NCBI GenBank assembly: GCA_023819035.1
Contig: JAMWCL010000004.1
Span: 1 to 52,716, forward strand
Direction of reading: 5' to 3'
Length of the DNA: 52,716 nt
From: Candidatus Omnitrophota bacterium
GTDB taxonomy: Bacteria > Omnitrophota > Gorgyraeia > Gygaellales > Profunditerraquicolaceae
Position 1 is the stretch's first letter; every line of letters begins with the position of its first letter. Below the pieces are notes generated by a model. It searched no databases. It saw only the letters and a program-made list of their open reading frames with translations, and was not told where the DNA came from. The position numbers were made by a program, and so were the translations under genes. This document shows, in pieces, positions 1-7,971 of this stretch.

Positions 1-122
1 TTATCCCTTGCATAATTTTGACTAAAAATCTTTTTCTTTTTTAACTTCTTGAGCTCAAGAGGCAGATAATTGGCAAGGATAAGTTATATTTCTTAAGTGA
101 AAGTTTTTAATATCTTATCTAA

Positions 123-160
123 GGGGGACAGACTATGCTTTAGGATAAGGAACGCCCCTG
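123..160. repeat. Flanking repeat A, left copy (GGGGACA...AAGGAACGCCCCT)
   Basis: Similar to 1570-1605 GGGGACAACCTTTGCTTCAGATTAAGGAGCGTCCCT; same orientation. Confidence 0.6.
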
Positions 161-232
161 CTTAAGCCTTCTACTTTGCAGAAAGATGACATTATTATAT
201 TGTGGTAACGGATAATTTTTGGCAGATGTAAA

Positions 233-282
233 AGCAAAATAGAAATTTCATATTTTTAGCAATATAGAAATTTCATATTTTT
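233..282. repeat. Two tandem copies of a 25-bp unit (agcaa[a/t]atagaaatttcatattttt)
   Basis: Copies at 233-257 and 258-282 with one mismatch; contain the IS end motif. Confidence 0.9.
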
Positions 283-1525
283 AAAGAGCACTAGCTAACA
301 TCTCTTCTTTCTCTTTAAAATTTAAAGAACCGGGTAACTTAAACTTCCTCCAAGGATGATCTTTAGGAGGAATGTATTTGGTTCTTGGTCTATAAGGTTC
401 TTTTGGTTTCGCTGGCTTTATATCTATGAGTTTGTATTTTAGGCTAAAGCCATTATAGTTAATGTACAATTTGCCGTTAAGTCTTTCTTCTACAAAGACA
501 TACTTTGTCCTTATGCCTAAAGGCAAATCCTAAGATCTGGTAAAGCCTTCTGTTATGTCTTATCGTTAAATCACTTCTTAAGACCCTCTTTGTTCTTACA
601 GATAATATCTTATCTAAGTCGTTTTTAGGTATGGCTCTGTGAAGATTTGCCGAATTTAATGGTTCAATACTGAATCTCTGATTAAATTTAACAAGATACG
701 CTTTTAAGAATTCATTTGCCTCTTCTTTAGTCTTAATAATCTTTAATCTCATCTCTTTTATCAGCCTATCTTGAAAGGTCCTTAAAACCCTCTCTATCCT
801 TCCTTTTGCCTGAGGTGAATTGGCATGAATGATATTTACGCCTAACTCGTTCAGAGCCCTCTCAAATTGGCTTAAAGGTTGTTTGTTCTCTAATTGTTCT
901 TCTATACTTTGTTTTTTAGTTGACCTATAAGTGGTGTGTTTGTTGACGTAGATAGCCTAGGGAATACCATACTTTTCTATGTATCTTTTAAAGCTATTCA
1001 TTGCAGGCATTGTTCCTTCGTAATCGTAGAATCTGGCAAAGACTAAATTTGTAGCATCATCGACATAAGTCATCAAAACAAGTTCTGGATCTCTTTCCTC
1101 AAGCCATTTATGGTGTGAGCCGTCGAGTTGGACCAGCTGGCCGAAACATTCACACCTTTGACGCCAAAATCTATGTTTTCGGGATTTTCCTTGTCTGTGC
1201 CATAAGCCCTCATCAATTAGCCACTTCCTTAGTGTCTCTTGCTTAATTTGATCTTATTTAACTCTAAGAGTTTTTCAGTTGCTAAGGTAGGACCAAAATC
1301 AGGGTATTTGTTCTTGTAAAGACTAATAACTTTATCTTTTAGTTTTTGAGGAAATAGACGATGAGAAGGCCTACCTCTTAGTCTATGAATTATACCCTTA
1401 TCACCTTCTTCTTTTATCCTTTTAATTATCCTCCTTATCTGTCTGGTGCTTAAATCTAATATCTGGGCTGCTTCTATTTGCTTTAGCTTTTTATCTATTA
1501 ACTTGTGAATTAGCGGACAAATCTA
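281..1525 (-). pseudogene. ISNCY-family transposase pseudogene (rve/DDE integrase core)
   Basis: Minus-strand translation gives QLVQLDGSHHKWLEERDPELVLMTYVDDATNLVFARFYDYEGTMPAMNSF...YGIP*AIYVNKHTTY...LSQFERALNELGVNIIHANSPQAKGRIERVLRTFQDRLIKEMRLK...FNQRFSIEP...LHRAIP. In-frame TAG at 957-959, frameshift near 523-530 (DLPLGIRTKYVFVEERL continues in another frame), another near 1242. Confidence 0.85.
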
Positions 1526-1569
1526 TTTTGCACAATTAGGACATTATTATATTGCGGTTACAGTCCTCA

Positions 1570-1605
1570 GGGGACAACCTTTGCTTCAGATTAAGGAGCG
1601 TCCCT
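1570..1605. repeat. Flanking repeat A, right copy
   Basis: See 123-160. Confidence 0.6.
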
Positions 1606-1679
1606 CAAACTCAAAGGCATCAGGAAACATTCCTGGAAAATATATATTGCGATTAGATCCTATCCTTTAGGGAGAAATG

Positions 1680-3548
1680 TTAAAATATAAGCCTTGTCCC
1701 AAAAAATAAAGAGAATTTAGAAGTCTGATATCCTTTTATCTCTTCATATTTTTCATCCACTATATTCTCAACACGACTAAATACTTCAAAATTATCTTTC
1801 AGTTTATAATTTATAGCAATATTTCCTAATACATAAGGTTTAAGAAGCTGATTTCCTGAAGTATCTGAAAAGCGATGTCCTGTATAGGAGATATCCAAAT
1901 AAGTGGTTAATTTATCAAATTCTCCTTTTATTCTAAATAATACTTTATTAGATGGACGTCTGGCAAGTTCTGCATGGTTTTCTTTATTTTCTGTATCTAA
2001 CCAAGTATACCCTAAACTTAAATCTATATTTTTATTTAAGGAGTAGATTAATTCATTTTCAATCCCTTTAATTCTGGATTTACTTACATTAACATAACCC
2101 TGTCCCCCGATATAATCTATAAGATCTTTAAGTTGACTGTGAAAATAAACAGAGCTTAATTTTAAATTATCATTAAATTTATGTTCAAAACCTATCTCAT
2201 AGGTTTCTGATTTCTCCGGTTTAAGATTACTATTGCCAATAGGTCCCCAGGCAGTTTGTGGAGCATAAAGTTGATATAAGGATGGTGCCTTAAAACCTGT
2301 GCCAAAAGATGCCTTTAGTTTTGTATCTTCATTAAACAGATAACTTCCTCCAATTCTATAAGTACTTTTGTCTTTAAAACTTGAATGATCATCTAATCTA
2401 TAAGATAAAGAAAAAAGTATATTTTTATTAGGTTCTAAGATATTTTCCAAAAAATAACCTTTGTTATTTGCAGTTTCTTTAGGAAAGTCAGAACCTCCCC
2501 AGCTGTCTGCCCTGAAAGAATCACCCTTTTCTCTTAAATAATCAAAACCAAAGATTATCTTATAAAAATCAACTGGTCTTAACTCAAATTGATTATCTAA
2601 CTGATAGGTTGAGCCAAGATACCAGTAGTCAGTTAAAGCATCCTCCCAGCCCTTTCGGTATATTTTGGTAGAGGCTAAAGTTAGTTTATAATCCAAATTA
2701 TTGCTAATGGAGTATTTTACCTTAAGACCTAAGATTCCTTCGTAGTCATAGGCATAGTTATCATCATCGTCGACAGGAAGATAGGGTGGAGTCCAGCTAC
2801 TTCCGTCGTATTCATATTTGGCATAGATGTAATGACCAATAAGTTCAAGTTTTGTTCTATCAGAAATTTCATAATCTAAATTTAAAATGGCATTTAAATT
2901 GTGATAAGAGTCTCTTTCGTGATTGTTATTTTTTTCTTTGGCTAAAGAATAGCCTCCGGTATCTGTCCTAATCACCCCTACATTATAACCAAAATTATCC
3001 TTCCTTCCATTAAATTCTAAAGACTCTTCATAGGTATGGTAACTACCTATTTTCTGTTGATAGATAAATTTAGGTTTTTCTTTCCCTTTTTTACTTAAAA
3101 GATTTATTATTCCTCCAATAGCATCTGAACCGTAAAGAGAACTTTGCGGACCTTTGGAGACTTCAATTCTATCAACGCCAATTAATTTAAAATGAGCAAA
3201 ATTATAATACCCGCTGGTAAGTATAGGGTCATATATCTTTATTCCATCAAGCATAAAACGGCTATGATAAGAATTGTGACCCCTTAAGAAAATAGAGGTA
3301 TCTCCACCTATTCCAGTTGCGGTCTTCATAATACTTGTAGATTCAGCCAGTGCCTCTTTTAGAGAATATATTCCTTTATTTTGGGTTTCTTCTACATCAA
3401 TTTCTTCTACAGTTGCACCTGCTACTTTAGATAGAATCTCTGTTCTATAAGGAGTTATTACAATCTTTTCCAGTTCCACCTCCCGCGCTGATACAGATAT
3501 TACCCAGACCCAAAAGAAGACTACTGTTAATAATATTGCTTTTTTCAT
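1680..3548 (-). CDS. btuB: TonB-dependent outer-membrane receptor, BtuB-like (vitamin B12)
   Basis: 622 aa; signal peptide, plug domain (VEEIDVEETQ...SIFLRGHNSYHSRFMLDGIKIYDP...GPQSSLYGSDAIGGIINL), C-terminal beta-barrel ending SLFFGTRLIF; downstream of a cobalamin riboswitch candidate. Confidence 0.88.
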   Translation of the reverse strand: MKKAILLTVVFFWVWVISVSAREVELEKIVITPYRTEILSKVAGATVEEIDVEETQNKGIYSLKEALAESTSIMKTATGIGGDTSIFLRGHNSYHSRFMLDGIKIYDPILTSGYYNFAHFKLIGVDRIEVSKGPQSSLYGSDAIGGIINLLSKKGKEKPKFIYQQKIGSYHTYEESLEFNGRKDNFGYNVGVIRTDTGGYSLAKEKNNNHERDSYHNLNAILNLDYEISDRTKLELIGHYIYAKYEYDGSSWTPPYLPVDDDDNYAYDYEGILGLKVKYSISNNLDYKLTLASTKIYRKGWEDALTDYWYLGSTYQLDNQFELRPVDFYKIIFGFDYLREKGDSFRADSWGGSDFPKETANNKGYFLENILEPNKNILFSLSYRLDDHSSFKDKSTYRIGGSYLFNEDTKLKASFGTGFKAPSLYQLYAPQTAWGPIGNSNLKPEKSETYEIGFEHKFNDNLKLSSVYFHSQLKDLIDYIGGQGYVNVSKSRIKGIENELIYSLNKNIDLSLGYTWLDTENKENHAELARRPSNKVLFRIKGEFDKLTTYLDISYTGHRFSDTSGNQLLKPYVLGNIAINYKLKDNFEVFSRVENIVDEKYEEIKGYQTSKFSLFFGTRLIF

Positions 3549-3553
3549 CAGAC

Positions 3554-4237
3554 CTACCTCCTTTCTTTTGATTCAACACTATACTCCTGGATATCTAAGA
3601 ACCAGAAATTATTAATCAATAGTTTTTCTGTCTTTTTTATATTTATTCTTTTATTAAAGATCGGGCCATCATAAACAAAAGTATGATATTCTCCCTTTTC
3701 ACCACAGAGATCCACATCTTTTATGGTTTGTAAGTCTTTAATAAAATCTTTATCGATTGTGCGACCAATCCAATTCTCATCAAATTTATCTGCCTGTGCA
3801 CTTGTAACTATTGCTTTAAAACCCAAACTTATAAATTCATTTAGTAACTTCAAGGTAGATTTCTGCCATAAAGGAGAGATAACCTTAAGTCCTTCTTGGG
3901 CACAGATATTCTTAACCCACTCCTGTAGATCCTGTAGATATATATCACCCCGCACGATCTGATTAATATTTATTCTTTTTAATTCTTGCAAAGTCTTTCT
4001 AAATACTTCTTCATAGGTATCTTTTGTAGTTTCTTTCTGTATCAGGGGGATATCCAATACCTCTGATTGAAGTTGAACCAAATTGCTTTTAGTTCCATGA
4101 AAGGATACACGGCCATACTCATGAGAGATAAAATTAAAAATACAGGCAATTCTATAACCCTTCTGCATTGCCCTGTATAATGCCAGACAGCTATCTTTTC
4201 CACTACTCCAGGAACAAGCAGCAACTCTGTTCTTCAA
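3554..4237 (-). CDS. PP-loop ATPase, DUF71/COG2102 family (Dph6-like fold; B12-associated subfamily)
   Basis: N-terminal PP-loop ACSWSSGKDSCLAL and C-terminal GEKGEYHTFVYDGPIF; located between B12 transport genes. Start codon is TTG with AAGGAATA upstream. Confidence 0.8.
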   Translation of the reverse strand: MKNRVAACSWSSGKDSCLALYRAMQKGYRIACIFNFISHEYGRVSFHGTKSNLVQLQSEVLDIPLIQKETTKDTYEEVFRKTLQELKRININQIVRGDIYLQDLQEWVKNICAQEGLKVISPLWQKSTLKLLNEFISLGFKAIVTSAQADKFDENWIGRTIDKDFIKDLQTIKDVDLCGEKGEYHTFVYDGPIFNKRINIKKTEKLLINNFWFLDIQEYSVESKERR

Positions 4238-4252
4238 AATTATTCCTTTTTA

Positions 4253-4279
4253 TTAAAAACCCGAACTTCTAAGGCGGGT
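4253..4279 (-). terminator. Rho-independent terminator of the second riboswitch
   Basis: Minus strand ACCCGCCTTAGAAGTTCGGGTTTTTAATA: short GC stem ACCCG/CGGGT then T-run, just upstream of the COG2102 start codon. Confidence 0.6.
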
Positions 4280-4326
4280 AGCTTTGGTTTTAAAACTTCC
4301 CTTCCCAGGAAGGTACTAACCTAAAA

Positions 4327-4411
4327 AATAGATGATCGACCGGGCTACTCTTTTAGAGATTACCGTTGCTGGGGCAGCCTCAGGAATCTCATCTGAAATT
4401 CCTGCATCTAT
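4327..4411 (-). promoter_or_regulatory. Compact cobalamin riboswitch aptamer candidate
   Basis: Minus strand ATAGATGCAGGAATTTCAGATGAGATTCCTGAGGCTGCCCCAGCAACGGTAATCTCTAAAAGAGTAGCCCGGTCGATCATCTAT. Core GGCTGCCCC-GCAACGGTAA and AGCCCGG resemble the cobalamin aptamer core; closing stem ATAGATG/CATCTAT pairs perfectly; followed by a terminator and the B12 genes. Confidence 0.72.
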
Positions 4412-4429
4412 CTGGTTTATTTATGAAAA

Positions 4430-4458
4430 ATTTTATTTATATTTAAAAAATCCGTCAA
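4430..4458 (-). promoter_or_regulatory. Sigma70-type promoter for second riboswitch
   Basis: Minus strand TTGACG-N17-TAAAAT, about 15-20 nt upstream of the aptamer. Confidence 0.7.
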
Positions 4459-4476
4459 TAGACAAAAATGGACAAA

Positions 4477-4620
4477 TTAAGACGTCTTTAAAATTCTACT
4501 TATATGTCTTATGCTTAGATTAAATTTTTTACTTAATTCTTTTAAAGAAATCCCTTTTTTTCTTAAGGTGATAATCTTTTGATTCCGTTTTTTTAAAAAA
4601 TCTTTGAATATAGAATTCAT
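4477..4620 (-). CDS. Small helix-turn-helix protein (47 aa), not in the supplied ORF track
   Basis: Minus-strand translation from ATG at 4620: MNSIFKDFLKKRNQKIITLRKKGISLKELSKKFNLSIRHISRILKTS*. Starts 6 nt after the btuD stop. Confidence 0.6.
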   Translation of the reverse strand: MNSIFKDFLKKRNQKIITLRKKGISLKELSKKFNLSIRHISRILKTS

Positions 4621-4626
4621 CTCATT

Positions 4627-5421
4627 TCATTCTTTTTGGCTCTCGGAAAATAAAATTATGAATGGCCTTCCTGTTAGAGGATTTTCTTTCACCAAAACCG
4701 GGGTTCTATATACTGTCTCTAAATCTTTATAGGTTAAAACCTCCGATATATCTCCCTGCTTCACAATTCTTCCTTTATCAAGAAGGATAAGCCTTTCACA
4801 ATATTGACTGGCTAAATTTAAATCATGTAATACAATTAAAACAGTTACATTTTTTGTTTGATTTAATTTTTTTATTAAGTCCATTATATGTATCTGATGC
4901 CCAATATCTAAATGGGCGGTAGGTTCATCCAGAATCAAAAGTTTTGGTTCCTGAGCAAGGGCACGTGCAATTAACACCCTCTGGCGTTCTCCACTGCTTA
5001 AGGCTTCGAAGGGCTTATTTCTTAAATCTAATGTTTCTGTTAAGAAAAGGGCATTTTCTACAATAGAAAAATCTTTTTTTGTTTCTGATTGCAGTCTTTT
5101 TAAGTAGGGTATCCTTCCCATGAAAACTATCTCCCAGACACTAAAAGAAAAATAAATCTTTGTTTCCTGGGCTACAAAAGCCACATTTTGAGAAAACTCC
5201 TTTAAACTTATTTTTTTTAAATCTTTGCCCTGCCAAAAAATTTTTCCTTTGGTAGGACTTAGGACTTTGGTAATTAATCTTAAAAGCGTAGATTTTCCCG
5301 AAGCATTTGGCCCAATAATACCTAAGAAATCTTTTTCATTTAATTCAAAAGAAACATTCTTTATTACTTCATTATTTTTATATCCTCCATATAGATTTTC
5401 TACTTTTAATATACTATCCAT
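4627..5421 (-). CDS. btuD: ABC transporter ATP-binding protein, cobalamin/Fe-siderophore type
   Basis: Walker A GPNASGKST, signature LSSGERQRV, Walker B LLILDEP; adjacent to BtuC-like permease. Confidence 0.9.
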   Translation of the reverse strand: MDSILKVENLYGGYKNNEVIKNVSFELNEKDFLGIIGPNASGKSTLLRLITKVLSPTKGKIFWQGKDLKKISLKEFSQNVAFVAQETKIYFSFSVWEIVFMGRIPYLKRLQSETKKDFSIVENALFLTETLDLRNKPFEALSSGERQRVLIARALAQEPKLLILDEPTAHLDIGHQIHIMDLIKKLNQTKNVTVLIVLHDLNLASQYCERLILLDKGRIVKQGDISEVLTYKDLETVYRTPVLVKENPLTGRPFIILFSESQKE

Positions 5422-5428
5422 CTTTCTC

Positions 5429-6388
5429 TTAGGTTATTTTCTGTTTTCCTTTTAAAAGGAATATAAAAATGGGGGCTCCCAGAAAAGCAGTGATAACACC
5501 AATAGGTATCTCCAAAGGTGAGATTAAGGTACGTGCCAGCATATCAGAAAATACTAAAAATGCCGCTCCTAAGATAGCACTTAAAGGAATCAGTCTTTTA
5601 TGATTTGACCCAAAAGCAAATCTTATAATATGGGGAATAATTAGGCCTACAAAGCCAATAATTCCGCTTACACAAACGATACTTGAAGTAATTAAAGAAA
5701 CTAGAATAAATAGGATTTTTTTTACCTTTTCCACATCTATTCCTAAATGGATTGCCTCCTCTTCTCCTATACTTATTGCATTTAAGTCCTTCCAAAATAA
5801 AAATATCAGTGATATAGCTGATACAACTATAACTGTAACTAAAATTAAGGGTTTTAGATCATAATTACTTAAGCTTCCCCATAACCACCAAAATATTCCA
5901 TGCATTACCTGCTTAGGTGAAGTATAGATTAGCAAAATAATTATTCCTGATAAGACTAAAGAGACAATTACCCCTGCCAATATTAACGACTGAATGGGTA
6001 AACGATTATCCTCCCGAGCAATCTGATATACTAAAATTGTAGTAGAAATCGCACCTATAAATGCACTTAAAGGTAGAAATAATCCAGAAAATCCCAGAAC
6101 TATTGCTAAAACTGCCCCTAAACCTGCACCGCTAGATGTACCTAAAAGATACGGTTCGGCTAAAGGATTTTTAAGAATTGCTTGCATTACTACCCCAGAA
6201 ACTGTTAAACCTGCACCAGCAATTATGCCCAATAAGATACGAAGAATTCTTAAATAAAGAATAGGCCTATTTTCCTTTAAAAAAAGTTCTAAAAAATTAA
6301 GTTTTACTGAACCGTGGTTTAGAGCTAAAGTTAAAGATAAAATAAATAACAAAATTAATAGAATAATTCTTATATTAAAATTTTTCAT
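5429..6388 (-). CDS. btuC: FecCD/BtuC-type ABC transporter permease
   Basis: 319 aa hydrophobic; GAGLTVSGVVMQAILKNPLAEPYLLGTSSGAGLGA and GFVGLIIPHIIR motifs. Confidence 0.92.
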   Translation of the reverse strand: MKNFNIRIILLILLFILSLTLALNHGSVKLNFLELFLKENRPILYLRILRILLGIIAGAGLTVSGVVMQAILKNPLAEPYLLGTSSGAGLGAVLAIVLGFSGLFLPLSAFIGAISTTILVYQIAREDNRLPIQSLILAGVIVSLVLSGIIILLIYTSPKQVMHGIFWWLWGSLSNYDLKPLILVTVIVVSAISLIFLFWKDLNAISIGEEEAIHLGIDVEKVKKILFILVSLITSSIVCVSGIIGFVGLIIPHIIRFAFGSNHKRLIPLSAILGAAFLVFSDMLARTLISPLEIPIGVITAFLGAPIFIFLLKGKQKIT

Positions 6389-7217
6389 CTTCGAAATATA
6401 ATCTTTGATATATTTTAAGAAGCCCTTCTATCAATCGCGGTCCGGGGCGTAAAAGAATATCTGGTTCTATATCCGTATAGATACGATTAGATTTAGTTGC
6501 TTTTAGAAAATTCCAAATAAAATTTTTTCTAAAACTATATTTATCTTTACCCATATATGTAGCGATAATACATTCGGGATCCTCTTTAATTAACTGTTCA
6601 AAACTGAAATAGGTATAAGGTCTTTTGATATGATGGGTGATATTTCTGCCTCCTGCTAAATAAATCAATTCATCGATAAAACAACCGTATCCTACGGTCA
6701 TTAAAGGCTCGTCCCAAAAAAGAAAAAATACCTTTGGTCTTTTATTTAGAGGAATGTCTTTTGTCTTATTGATAACTAAATTTATATTTCTTCTCATATT
6801 ATTAACTAATTCATCTGCCTCTTTGACTCTATTAGTAATTTGGCCAATTTCTTTTATGGATACCATTAACTCCTCTATATTTTTAGGGTCACTTATATAT
6901 AATTTTAAATTCAGCTGTTTTAATTGATTAACTACCCTTTCCTGTTGTAATCCCGTACAGAAGACAATATCGGGTCTTAAAGAAATAATTTTTTCTATAT
7001 CTGGCTGGCTGAAAGAACCTATCCTGGGTTTATTATTTGCCTGAGGTGGATAATTACAGAATGAACTTACCCCAACAATCTCTTCATCTAATCCTAAAGC
7101 AAAGAGTATCTCAGTAATTGAAGGAGCAAGGGAAATAACTCTTAATTTATGTTCGCTGGCAAAAAGGAAAGCTTTAAAGGAAAGCAAAACAGCTACCAAA
7201 ATAAATATCTTTTTCAT
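6375..7217 (-). CDS. btuF: Periplasmic cobalamin-binding protein, BtuF-like
   Basis: Signal peptide, RVISLAPSITEILFALGLDEEIVGVSSFCNYPP, GRNI, LRPGPRLIEGL; downstream of canonical cobalamin riboswitch. Confidence 0.9.
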   Translation of the reverse strand: MKKIFILVAVLLSFKAFLFASEHKLRVISLAPSITEILFALGLDEEIVGVSSFCNYPPQANNKPRIGSFSQPDIEKIISLRPDIVFCTGLQQERVVNQLKQLNLKLYISDPKNIEELMVSIKEIGQITNRVKEADELVNNMRRNINLVINKTKDIPLNKRPKVFFLFWDEPLMTVGYGCFIDELIYLAGGRNITHHIKRPYTYFSFEQLIKEDPECIIATYMGKDKYSFRKNFIWNFLKATKSNRIYTDIEPDILLRPGPRLIEGLLKIYQRLYFEDEKF

Positions 7218-7226
7218 AAAATAAAA

Positions 7227-7268
7227 AACCCCGAAAAATAGTAAATTTTCATACTAATTTTCGGGGTT
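7227..7268 (-). terminator. Rho-independent terminator (riboswitch expression platform)
   Basis: Minus strand AACCCCGAAAATTAGTATGAAAATTTACTATTTTTCGGGGTTTTTTATTTTATG: strong stem then T-tract immediately before btuF. Confidence 0.9.
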
Positions 7269-7310
7269 GCACCCTTATTTTACTTTGGCCCTTACCACGA
7301 GGCACTTTAT

Positions 7311-7455
7311 TATACAGGCAGGTCTTCTGACTCGGAGATCATCCTACTTTTCTGCGCCTTCCCAGCTCTTGGCCAGTGGCATTAATGCAGAATTTCGTCC
7401 TTCCCTACAGCAGCGGGACTGTGACCGCTTCTACGGTCTTCCCTTAGCCTGTATA
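7311..7455 (-). promoter_or_regulatory. Cobalamin riboswitch aptamer (canonical)
   Basis: Minus strand has TATACAGGC...AAGGGAA...CCCGCTGCTGTAG...GCCACTGGCC...GGGAAGGCG...CCGAGTCAGAAGACCTGCCTGTATA; P1 pairing TATACAGGC/GCCTGTATA. Confidence 0.95.
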
Positions 7456-7484
7456 CTAAACCTCTTAAAGAACAAACAAAATTT

Positions 7485-7513
7485 AATATAAACTAAATTA
7501 AATTTTATGTCAA
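7485..7513 (-). promoter_or_regulatory. Sigma70-type promoter for btuFCD
   Basis: Minus strand TTGACA-N17-TATATT just upstream of the riboswitch. Confidence 0.8.
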
Positions 7514-7518
7514 GAAAA

Positions 7519-7971
7519 TTATTTTATTTTTGATTCCTTAGATTTCTTAAATACTTGAGATTTAGGCCCTAATAAAATACTGATGGTAATAAGCCTTCCT
7601 TTAGGTAATATATTAATAATACAGGTTTCGTTTTCACGCTCAAAATTCATCAAACGCTGACCATATTCTACAACATTTAAAAGATGCCAGTCGTACATCA
7701 ACATCTGTTCTTTATAAAAATTAATTATCCGTTCTACATCAGCTTTACCTTGATATTTTAATAATCCTACACGTACACCTGCAGTTTCAAAGACATAAGA
7801 TTCATTAGGAATTAGTGTAAAACCAGAAGGATAAGGTATATCTGTAAACTTTAACATTGCCGATGGTTCTAATGGGTTTGTTGAACTAATTAAGGAGGCA
7901 TCCTTCTTAGAAACTGTAGTACAACCACCTATATTAAAGATGACAAATAGAATCAAAAATATATATTTCAT
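7519..7971 (-). CDS. Putative lipoprotein of unknown function
   Basis: 150 aa; lipobox-like ILFVIFNIGGC. Confidence 0.65.
   Translation of the reverse strand: MKYIFLILFVIFNIGGCTTVSKKDASLISSTNPLEPSAMLKFTDIPYPSGFTLIPNESYVFETAGVRVGLLKYQGKADVERIINFYKEQMLMYDWHLLNVVEYGQRLMNFERENETCIINILPKGRLITISILLGPKSQVFKKSKESKIK

Larger units (their letters stand above)
211..1540 (-). mobile_element. Degenerate insertion sequence, ISNCY (IS1202-like) type
   Basis: Transposase remnants on minus strand flanked by inverted end motifs: GCAAAATAGAAATTT at 234-248 and AAATCTATTTTGC (reverse complement GCAAAATAGATTT) at 1519-1531. Exact ends uncertain. Confidence 0.65.

Noticed and set aside
1535-1565. Xer/dif-like site (AATTAGGACATTATTATATTGCGGTTAC)
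   Set aside because: Loose resemblance to dif in length and AT core, but arms do not match well and a related copy at 188-210 favours an IS-end or dispersed repeat.
1620-1660. CAGGAAACATTCCTG hairpin as btuB terminator
   Set aside because: No T-tract follows on the minus strand.
4332-4523. Plus-strand 63-aa ORF
   Set aside because: Lies antisense over the compact riboswitch and its promoter; no recognisable protein motif.
7267-7491. Plus-strand 74-aa ORF
   Set aside because: Lies antisense to the canonical cobalamin riboswitch.
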